From Arsenophonus sp046530765 (GTDB taxonomy: Bacteria > Pseudomonadota > Gammaproteobacteria > Enterobacterales > Enterobacteriaceae): DNA of 64,000 bases. This document shows, piece by piece, positions 56,288 to 64,000 of the stretch. A model generated the notes under the pieces. It was not told where the DNA came from. It made no database searches and worked only from the letters and a program-made list of their open reading frames with translations. Numbering within the stretch: the first letter of the stretch is position 1; every line of letters begins with the position of its first letter. Location: positions 248,001 through 312,000 of the forward strand of contig JBHEQS010000001.1 of NCBI GenBank assembly GCA_046530765.1, in the 5' to 3' direction. The position numbers and the translations under genes are program-made.

Positions 56288-57040
56288 CTATTTATCATTA
56301 ATATCATCATGATCAATATTACCAAAACGACGTTTACGCTGATTAAAAGCTAAAATAGCCCCATCAAACGCTTCATCATCAAAATCAGGCCAAAGCACAT
56401 CGGTAAAATAAAACTCAGAATAAGCAATCTGCCATAAAAGAAAATTACTGATGCGATATTCTCTTCCAGTTCTAATAACTAAATCAACAGTTGGTTGATT
56501 ATGTAGACTAATAAATTTATTTACTATATCTTCGTTAATATTTTCTGGTAACAATAATCCGGTTTTAATTTTTTCAGCAATAAGTCGTGTTGCGTTGCTA
56601 ATATCCCAACGTCCACCGTAATTAGCTGCAATATTAAGTTGTAATCCTGTATTATTCGCTGTTAAATTAACTGCGTGTTTAATGCGATTTTGTAATTTAG
56701 ACTTAAATCGACTTATGTCTCCAATAATTGTTAGTTTTATATTATTTATATTTAAGTTTTTAACTTCATCATTAAGAAACCAAGTAAAAAGTTCCATAAG
56801 TGCACTAACTTCAGTTTCTGGACGACTCCAATTTTCACTACTAAACGCATAAAGCGTCAAAGATTGAATTTTGTTTTCAACAGAAAATTTAACTGATTTT
56901 TGCACTGCAATTGTCCCAGCTTGATATCCTTTAATTCTTGATTTTCCATGCTTTTTTGCCCAACGTCCATTACCATCCATAATAATAGCAACATGCTTCG
57001 GAATTTGATGCCGCAAGCTATTATCATACATAAATTTCAT
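56288..57040 (-). CDS. uppS: undecaprenyl diphosphate synthase
   Basis: UppS (IspU) extends farnesyl diphosphate with eight isoprene units to make the lipid carrier for peptidoglycan and O-antigen. I chose the ATG at 57040 (250 residues; E. coli 253) because AAAGGA lies 9 bases before it. A longer in-frame start at 57070 has no ribosome binding site but is possible. Motifs are HVAIIMDGNGRWAKKHGKSR with the catalytic Asp, TLYAFSSENWSRP, LNIAANYGGRWDI, DLVIRTGREYRISNFLLWQ and YFTDVLWPDFD. The usual RTGGE/RTSGE reads RTGRE here, a change in the diphosphate-binding arm. Confidence 0.97.
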   Translation of the reverse strand: MKFMYDNSLRHQIPKHVAIIMDGNGRWAKKHGKSRIKGYQAGTIAVQKSVKFSVENKIQSLTLYAFSSENWSRPETEVSALMELFTWFLNDEVKNLNINNIKLTIIGDISRFKSKLQNRIKHAVNLTANNTGLQLNIAANYGGRWDISNATRLIAEKIKTGLLLPENINEDIVNKFISLHNQPTVDLVIRTGREYRISNFLLWQIAYSEFYFTDVLWPDFDDEAFDGAILAFNQRKRRFGNIDHDDINDK

Positions 57041-57255
57041 GCCAAAAGTTCCTTTACTATAAGCTAACATAATTAACTTTTAATTATTTTATATAAAAAA
57101 TAGGATTACTTTAAGATTAGTAAAAGAATTATTAATATTTATTAATAAGATAATAGTTAGTTATTTATTCACTTTTAATTCATCTAATCCATTAGAATTT
57201 TATAAAATTTAACTTAAGATAAATATATAAAAATTTAAGCATCTAAAATTATTTA

Positions 57256-58458
57256 TTAATATGACATTGCTAATGTTTTAATATATTTAATTGCCATTTG
57301 ACGTGCTTCACTATCAATTGCCAAAACTGCATCAATGCTATCAGGTTCAGCTAAATTCAATCTTTCTACTGTATCTAAATTAACATGAGCAATATCAGTA
57401 AATCGAAGCTTACCAGATAAAAATGCTGCGACGGAAACTTCATTAGCAGCATTTAAAATTGTAGTTGCTGCTTGACCATGATGAGAAGCATCTATAGCTA
57501 ATTTTAGACATGGGTAACGTTTATAATCTGGAGCAATAAAAGTTAATGAAGATAATTGTTTGAAATTAATCTGCGGAGCACCTGAAGGAATACGATCTGG
57601 ATAAGCTATACTATAAGAAATAGGCGTTCTCATATCAGGCGTACCTAATTGAGCGATCACACTTCCATCCTGATAACACACCATAGAATGAATAATAGAT
57701 TCTGGATGAATGATAATTTCAATTTGTTCAGCAGAAGCATTAAAAAAATGTCTCGCTTCAGTATATTCAAGGCCTTTATTCATCATAGTCGCTGAATCAA
57801 CTGAAATCTTGCGACCCATAGACCAATTTGGATGATTGCAAGCCTCATTAGGTGTCTTATTCTTAAGGCAATCGATTGGAATTTCACGAAAAGGACCACC
57901 AGATCCAGTTAACACTATTCGTGTTATTCCGTGTTGTTCAAGATTAGCAAAACCTAAATTACGTTGAATTTCAGTCGGCAAACTTTGAAATATTGCATTA
58001 TGTTCGCTATCGACAGGAAGTATTTGAGTACCATATTTTTTTATTTCATTGAAAAACAACTGTCCACAAGTAATTAGTGATTCTTTATTGGCTAATAAAA
58101 TACGTTTACCTTGACGAATAGCTGCTAATGTTGGTATTAATCCAGCAATTCCAGAAATAGCTGACATAACTTGATCAACGTTGTCAAGTATAGATAGTTC
58201 ATAAACACCGATTTGTCCAGATAAAACTTTAGTTTTGCATCCATGCTTACTTAATATACTTCTTAGATCGTTTGCTGATTTTTTGTCTGACATAGCAGCG
58301 TATTGTGGTTTGAATTCTAGGCATTGCTGAACCATAATAGATACATTTTTATGTGCAACCAATGCGATGATATCAAATTTAGATTGATTTTCCTTAACTA
58401 CTGATAGTGTTGCTTTACCAATTGAACCTGTTGATCCTAAAATTGTAAGACGTATCAT
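57256..58458 (-). CDS. dxr: 1-deoxy-D-xylulose 5-phosphate reductoisomerase
   Basis: Dxr (IspC) converts deoxyxylulose phosphate to methylerythritol phosphate with NADPH, the committed MEP-pathway step for isoprenoids. It is 400 residues (E. coli 398). The NADPH motif is LTILGSTGSIGKATLSV. ANKESLITCG, LPVDSEHNAIFQ with metal-binding Asp and Glu, LTGSGGPFRE, HPNWSMGRKISVDSATMMNK with the substrate and metal site, and GLEYTEAR follow. The region from 57071 to 57255 upstream of uppS is non-coding, as in E. coli. Confidence 0.98.
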   Translation of the reverse strand: MIRLTILGSTGSIGKATLSVVKENQSKFDIIALVAHKNVSIMVQQCLEFKPQYAAMSDKKSANDLRSILSKHGCKTKVLSGQIGVYELSILDNVDQVMSAISGIAGLIPTLAAIRQGKRILLANKESLITCGQLFFNEIKKYGTQILPVDSEHNAIFQSLPTEIQRNLGFANLEQHGITRIVLTGSGGPFREIPIDCLKNKTPNEACNHPNWSMGRKISVDSATMMNKGLEYTEARHFFNASAEQIEIIIHPESIIHSMVCYQDGSVIAQLGTPDMRTPISYSIAYPDRIPSGAPQINFKQLSSLTFIAPDYKRYPCLKLAIDASHHGQAATTILNAANEVSVAAFLSGKLRFTDIAHVNLDTVERLNLAEPDSIDAVLAIDSEARQMAIKYIKTLAMSY

Positions 58459-58602
58459 TATGATATGTATGCTCTACTTATTTAAGTAAAATTGATTGTA
58501 GATAATTAAACCATATAACATAACATAAAATGGATCAATAAATTTATTATATATAATGAAGTTATATTTATTGCATAAATAGTATTTTTTATTAAAAAGT
58601 AT

Positions 58603-59160
58603 TTAGAATTCTATTAATTCTTTTTCCTTTTTCTCTAAAATTTCATCAACTTTTTTAATAAAAGCTCCTGTTAATTTTTTAATTTCATCTTGTGTATGTC
58701 GTTCATCATCTTCACTAATTTCTTTATCTTTTAGTAATGTTTTGCTTTTAAGATTAGCTGATCGTCGTATATTACGAATTGATATACGTCCATGTTCAGC
58801 ATAATTGCGAACAACTTTAATTAAATCATTACGCCGCTCTTCAGTTAATATAGGTAAATGCACACGTATTATAATTCCAGATGAAGATGGATTTAGACCA
58901 AGATCTGACAATAAAATAGCCTTCTCAACAGCAAGTAACAATGTGCTATCAAATACAGTAATTGCAAGTGTTCGCGAATCTTCAACAGTAATTGTTGCTA
59001 ACTGACATAGCGGTGTCGCGATACCATAATATTCAACCATTATTCCTTCTAATAAACTAGGAGTCGCTCTACCTGTTCGAATTTTATTAATTTGATTTTT
59101 TAATGAATCAATGCTTTTTTTCATATATTCTTCAGCATCTTTTTTTATTTTATTAATCAC
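58603..59160 (-). CDS. frr: ribosome recycling factor
   Basis: RRF splits post-termination ribosomes together with EF-G. From the GTG at 59158-59160 the protein has 185 residues, exactly the E. coli length, with VINKIKKDAEEYM against MISDIRKDAEVRM. AAGGAT is about 5 bases upstream. A TTG two codons earlier (59166) is too close to that site. Conserved text includes KIRTGRATPSLLEGIMVEYYG, LATITVEDSRTLAI, SDLGLNPSSSG, LTEERRNDLIKVV and LLKDKEISEDDERH. Its usual upstream neighbours pyrH and tsf are not intact. Confidence 0.97.
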   Translation of the reverse strand: MINKIKKDAEEYMKKSIDSLKNQINKIRTGRATPSLLEGIMVEYYGIATPLCQLATITVEDSRTLAITVFDSTLLLAVEKAILLSDLGLNPSSSGIIIRVHLPILTEERRNDLIKVVRNYAEHGRISIRNIRRSANLKSKTLLKDKEISEDDERHTQDEIKKLTGAFIKKVDEILEKKEKELIEF

Positions 59161-59446
59161 ACTCAAATCCTTAGCAACTGATTATAAATATTTAATTTAT
59201 ATGTAACTTAATGAAATTATTTTAATGTTGTAGATAATGTAATACTTTTAAAAATTATTATTTTCTTTCAATAAATTAATCATACAAAATTAATATCTCT
59301 TAATTTCTATAAAGTAGGAATAACATAATTTATATTGTTTATTTATATTGAAAATTAGAATTGGTAAATTACTATTTATAAAATATAAAATGAATGCATA
59401 CAACAAATAAATAACTTTAACTAATGTTTTAATATTTTATTATTAA

Positions 59447-59496
59447 TTAACTTGTAATAAAACTATAATTAGTTAACTTGTAATAAAACTATAATT
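59447..59496. repeat. 24-bp direct repeat, period 26
   Basis: TTAACTTGTAATAAAACTAT, then AATT, occurs at 59447-59470 and 59473-59496, perfect copies separated by AG. Confidence 0.92.
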
Positions 59497-59588
59497 GAAT
59501 TCTTTTGTAAATTATGTAGAATGGAAAAAAATAAATTTTTATTAACTTTAAAACAATATTATTTTTTTTGAAAAATTCTAAATATGAC

Positions 59589-59634
59589 TTTATTTTCTTG
59601 AAAATAATATATTTATTATTTTCAAGAAAATAAA
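59589..59634. repeat. perfect hairpin, 21-bp stem, 4-base loop
   Basis: The arms 59589-59609 and 59614-59634 are exact complements around TATT. Confidence 0.92.
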
Positions 59635-59854
59635 TTACTTTTGTTTAACTATAATTATAATATACACATCATCAATAATATTGAACCAATTTAACTTATA
59701 AATAAAATATTAATAATGTATAATGTATTGTAAATTTCAAGCGTTAATACGTTAATATTTCTATGTACTAGTAAGAAGATTCACAATTATTCCATGTATT
59801 TCCTGACTATAGCTTATCATAAAATAAAATGCAACTTTAGATAATGATTCTATA

Positions 59855-60706
59855 ATATATTTTTAATTGTGCTTTTTTTTAAATAATTATAGTTCTATGT
59901 TGCTTGAAAACTTTCTAAACTTTTAACAATCTGTAATTAATATTAAATAATTTAGTTTAAAAATTAACAATGATACTTTTAGTTAATCGTATTTAAAATT
60001 TGATTACTTAGTGATAAATTTATCTATAAATTTATTAATTTAGTATTATTATCTAGTAATTTATACTGTTTTGCAAGTAAGATTATTTTCTAATTTTTTA
60101 TATTTATAAACTTAAAAATATAGTAAGGTTAGTTACTTTTATATTTTTATTTTAATATTTAAACCAGTATTTTTATATTCACAAAAATTCTTAATTAATT
60201 AAATAAATATTATTAGAAATCTTTAATTAAAGCTTGTTGCAATTTTGAAGTTTAATGATACTTACTGAATTAAATTAATATATTTAATCAAATATATTTT
60301 AATGAGTAGCAACTTTCTTGATATAAATTATACTTCTTTAAGTGGTTGGAATTATAAATATCAATATATTTAATATTCTCATTAACTTATGACATAAAAG
60401 ATATATTAACCAAAATTACTAGATCGTATGAATTTCTGTCAAATTACTATTCTTACTAGAGTTTCAATTCTATAAAATTAATATTTTATCAAAATTTCTA
60501 TAGCCATCAATTCTTTGATATGTACCAATATTCAAATTTTTTATTTAATTTGTTAATAATTTATAATTATTTATGTCATTAAATTTAATGTTTTTTATTA
60601 AAAATATTAAATTCGCATTATCATTATTAAGGTATAAATTATGTATATATAATTTAGGTCAAAATATATTTACTTTATATATAAAATATATATAAAACTT
60701 TTATCA
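59855..60706 (-). pseudogene. tsf: decayed elongation factor Ts gene
   Basis: EF-Ts recharges EF-Tu with GTP. In E. coli tsf starts 257 bases after rpsB. Here LNNDNANLIFLIKNIKFND stands against LTEANGDIELAIENMRKSG and GTYQ, then RIDG against GVIKTKIDG. They are 120 bases apart (117 in E. coli) and place the lost start about 247 bases after the rpsB stop. Following bases TTTATAGAATTGAAACTCT resemble the codons of LEVNCQTDF. Stops occur throughout. The 3' part was not readable and the end is projected from the family length; total spacing to frr implies some 300 bases were deleted in the tsf-pyrH stretch. Confidence 0.78.
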
Positions 60707-60953
60707 AAATTATATCTTTAACTGCCAAATATAACTACTTTATGTAATTGTATTTTACTTAATTTTTACATTTTACTATTAGTAAAATAAATATTTCTAT
60801 TATATTTAATTAATATTTTATAGTATAGACTATACTAGTAGTACTCTCTGTGTGGTATTTTAAAAATAAAAATAAATTAATTGTGTGCAATATTTAATGT
60901 GCTACAATGTATTTTTTAAAGTTTATCATATATGAGACTAATGTCTGTATTTA

Positions 60954-61682
60954 TTATTTAGTAGTCTCTATCAAGTTCTCTTCTAATTTAATTGTTTGAT
61001 GTTGAGAACGACCTTCGCAAACTGCCCTAGAAACAACATCTAAATACATTTTAACTGCACGAATAGCATCGTCATTACCAGGAATAATATAATTAATGCC
61101 ATCTGGATCTGAGTTTGTATCAACAATTGCAAATATTGGAATACCTAAGTTGTTTGCTTCTTTTATAGCAATATGTTCGTGTTCTGCATCAATAACAAAT
61201 AAAGCGTCAGGCAGGCCACCCATCTTTTTGATACCACCTAAACTATTTTCTAGCTTCTTAAGTTCACGAGTACGAATCAGCGCTTCTTTTTTTGTTAATT
61301 TATTAAAAGTACCGTCCTGAGATTGTGCTTCTAAATCTTTTAAACGCTTAATAGATTGTCTAACAGTTTTCCAATTAGTTAACATTCCACCCAACCAACG
61401 GTGATTAACAAAATACTGTTCACAAGCATTGGCAGACTCTTTTATGGAAGCGCTTGCTGCTCGCTTTGTTCCAACAAAAAGAATTTTACCTTTTCGTGAA
61501 GCAATTTTAGTTAATTCATCTAATGCCTCATTAAACATTGGGACAGTTTTTTCTAAATTAATAATATGTACTTTGTTGCGCTCTCCAAAAATGTAAACTT
61601 TCATTTTTGGATTCCAATAACGAGTTTGGTGCCCAAAGTGAACTCCCGCTTGAAACATCCCGCGCATGGAAACACTTGCCAT
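60954..61682 (-). CDS. rpsB: 30S ribosomal protein S2
   Basis: S2 binds the 30S subunit through S1-dependent contacts and is needed for initiation. It is 242 residues (E. coli 241), with VSMRGMFQAGVHFGHQTRYW, GERNKVHIINLEKTVPMF, NHRWLGGMLTNWKTVRQSI, KKMGGLPDALFVID and IPIFAIVDTNSDPDGINYII. AGAGG lies about 6 bases before the ATG. In E. coli it is cotranscribed with tsf, whose remains lie directly downstream. No frame damage is seen. Confidence 0.98.
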   Translation of the reverse strand: MASVSMRGMFQAGVHFGHQTRYWNPKMKVYIFGERNKVHIINLEKTVPMFNEALDELTKIASRKGKILFVGTKRAASASIKESANACEQYFVNHRWLGGMLTNWKTVRQSIKRLKDLEAQSQDGTFNKLTKKEALIRTRELKKLENSLGGIKKMGGLPDALFVIDAEHEHIAIKEANNLGIPIFAIVDTNSDPDGINYIIPGNDDAIRAVKMYLDVVSRAVCEGRSQHQTIKLEENLIETTK

Positions 61683-64000
61683 TTAAACCTCTATAATATA
61701 GTAAATTGAAGTCATGTCTAAACAAACTAAATTCCAAATTAATTAACTGTAATTTTTTTTACATAGTAACACCAAGAAAAACATATTTGTTCACATGTAT
61801 TATAACATATTTAAGCTTAAGATATAGATAATCTATCTTTTTAGATATTTAAACAATTTAATAATCAATACTAGATAATTTTATATCATACAAATAATAG
61901 AAAAACATTAACTATAACTATATTTTTAAGATTTGTCATTTGGTTGAATAAAAATAATAACATCAATTTATTATTTATTTCTTAAAAAGCAAATAATATT
62001 TTATAGTATATAATTTATTACGTATTGTTGTTAACAACATTATATTTCCATATAGATTAATATAATGTTGAATTCAAAATAATAAAAAGTTAATTTTAAG
62101 CTATTATTATTTTTTAAAAAATAATAAATTATTTAGTAACGTAATTTTAACTTTTATTCTAATGTATTCGTAAATATATAGTATTATTTTTTTTTAATAA
62201 AAGAATCTGCTTAAATAAATGTATTATTTTTTTAAATAAAGTAATTACAAGTACATAAATATATAGTAATTTAAATTAAACTATAATAAAATGTATATAA
62301 AATACGCATTGTTTGGTATATTAATTTATAATTACAATTAATTGTTTAACTTTATAAAAATTTTTACGTTTTATTTACATTCATGAGTCTGATTAGTAGT
62401 AATTTTTCAATAAATTTAACAAAAATTATCTTTTTTTAAATAAAAGATATTACGTTTATTGCTAATATAATTTTAGTATCTTTCATGTTTGTAAATATAC
62501 TCTCATAGTATTTTATTTGGGATATAAGTAAAAATTTTATAATTTAGTTAATTTTATATAACTTATTAAAGTTTTATTAATTAACTATTCTAACAATATA
62601 TTTTAATTATCTAAAGTAGTATTTTGTAGTATTGTGGTAGCACAAAATATAGATATATTCAATTAAGTATTTCAAAATTTTAATTATAACTAGAGTTTTA
62701 TAATTAAAATAGTAATTTTAGATATCTAATTTATTAAAAAATTCCGCATAAGATTTTTGAAAAAAATATATTTTATAAATCTAATTTTTTTAATCTATCT
62801 TATCGTTAAAAAGAAAACATAGTTAGATTATTTTCGTTTTGATATTTAAGATTTGTTAATGTTTATTAATATATCTATTTATGATTTTTTCTACAAAAAT
62901 ACATTTTATTTTTTTTAAATTTGATGCTGATTTAGTAAAACATAGATTATAACAATTCTTATTTGTTGCATTTATTTATTTTTAAATTAAGTAGAAAATG
63001 TTTTTACTTATAATAACAATACTTTATTATTCTTTAGATTTACATATACATATTTTTTTTAAAAAAAATAAAATACTTCAATAATCTTATATATTTAATA
63101 TAGTAAATTATATTTTATATAAGCACATTAAAATAATTTCGTTTTTCACTTACATATATCAATAAATTATGAGTGATTGACAAATATATGTGTTCTTGTT
63201 CACTTGCTTAAGAATAAGTATGTAACTCAAAATTTATGTTTTTACTTATAACTTTTATACTACATAGATTGAGTTATGTATTTTAAAACTATAATATTTA
63301 CTTTCAATAAATAATTAATATTAAAAATATTTAATAAATTAATTAGAATTGTAAATATACAATGTTTTTATTTAATTTCTGACATTCTCTTATATAATTG
63401 CATACACTTCAGATATTTTTATCTTGTTTATAAGAATATGTAAAATGTTTAGACTTAATAAGATAAATTCTTATGATTATAGTTTTGATATTTATTGTTA
63501 TAAATATTCACGCAAACTTATTATTTATGTTATTATTATGGTAATAATTTATTTAGATTATTACTTTAAATATCTCTCTTATTGATAGTTTAAATAATTA
63601 CACATTGATTTTAATTTTAAAATTAATTTTGATCGATACCATTATAAAATTAATTTTTATTAAAAAACTTAAATAGAAATAATTAAAATTATTATGATTG
63701 ATATCAATTAATTATATAATAGTAATTTATATTTAAAAGATGATTAAATATTTTAAATTTTTAGTGAATCTTAATAGAAATAAATATAATTTAAGATTAA
63801 ATTTATAATAAATAATTAAGTCTCGATTTACATTGTATATTATAACGAATACATATTTTTTTATCAAAATAGTAATAAAATTTATTTAGTATAATCATTT
63901 TTCATTAAAAATATTTAGAATTATTTACTGTGTAACAATTGTATAACGCATCTTTTATCATACTAAATATTATTTTAATACAATCTGTGTTAATATTATT
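61683..64000. other. 2.3-kb AT-rich desert upstream of rpsB
   Basis: By E. coli synteny, map (divergent) and glnD would lie here. I could not read either. The rpsB promoter should lie just above 61700, but no box stands out in this composition. No tRNA or open frame is visible up to the window edge. Confidence 0.65.

Larger units (their letters stand above)
59161..59854 (-). other. AT-rich stretch at the pyrH position
   Basis: E. coli has pyrH (UMP kinase) between tsf and frr. I see no open frame. Two weak resemblances to PyrH (around 59300-59380 and 59690-59800) are mutually inconsistent in spacing, so I do not call a pseudogene. A tandem duplication and a hairpin lie here. Confidence 0.5.

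Noticed and set aside
59300..59800. pyrH remnants
   Set aside because: Two candidate segments (one like GNPFFTTDSA, one like the C-terminus) cannot both fit the family spacing, so no pseudogene was called.
59855..60200. Further tsf match resembling NINIRRVAAL near 60150
   Set aside because: It lies about 150 bases from where the solid N-terminal matches predict, so it was not used as support.
1..64000. CRISPR arrays, insertion sequences, prophage or conjugative elements
   Set aside because: No regularly spaced repeats of suitable length and no transposase, integrase or phage-like frames were seen; the tandem repeats present are short slippage arrays.

Overview
The window comes from a gammaproteobacterial (Enterobacterales-like) intracellular symbiont in a very advanced state of genome decay. 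Every intact protein resembles its E. coli counterpart in sequence and nearly in length, and local gene order is still enterobacterial (tktA-pgk-fbaA; rpsP-trmD-rplS; alaS-csrA-tRNA-Ser-tRNA-Arg-gshA; rpsB-frr-dxr-uppS-cdsA-skp-lpxD-fabZ-lpxB). Yet 21 coding genes and three tRNAs fill only about 31% of the DNA. The rest is extremely AT-rich and holds no long ORFs. I saw no insertion sequences, prophage or CRISPR.

Layout: 1-6.5 kb holds dnaQ (5' end cut by the window), tktA, pgk and fbaA, with an epd fossil. 9.4-15.4 kb holds hemB, then rplS-trmD-(dead rimM)-rpsP followed by dead ffh. 20.2-28.6 kb holds gshA, a terminator, tRNA-Arg(ACG), tRNA-Ser(GCT), csrA and alaS, followed by recX/recA fossils and a 6-kb desert. 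36.7-42 kb holds murI and a dead ribosomal RNA operon (16S fossil, one living tRNA-Ile(GAT), 23S fossil). 43.7-51.9 kb holds dnaE and rnhB fossils, lpxB, an lpxA fossil, fabZ, lpxD and skp. 52-61.7 kb holds a bamA fossil, cdsA, uppS, dxr, frr, a tsf fossil and rpsB.

The main result is that much of the 'empty' DNA is not anonymous. Compared by eye with E. coli sequences from memory, many gaps contain in-place, nearly length-preserving remains of the gene that synteny predicts: rimM, ffh, recA, 16S and 23S rRNA, dnaE, rnhB, lpxA and tsf, and with less certainty bamA, epd and recX. Several of these are normally indispensable (dnaE, ffh, tsf, lpxA, bamA), while their immediate partners stand intact next to them (dnaQ, rpsB/frr, lpxB/lpxD, skp).

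This gene-by-gene mosaic of dead essential genes and intact neighbours needs an explanation: functional copies elsewhere in this genome, complementation by a sister chromosome or lineage of the same symbiont (as known for Hodgkinia in cicadas), or supply by a co-symbiont or the host. A second unexplained pattern is the abundance of perfect AT-rich palindromes in the fossil DNA. At least one was formed in place inside former recA codons.

The intact genes give glycolysis and pentose phosphate steps, haem (HemB), glutathione (GshA), isoprenoid (Dxr, UppS), CDP-diacylglycerol (CdsA), fatty acid (FabZ), wall precursor (MurI) and translation functions.
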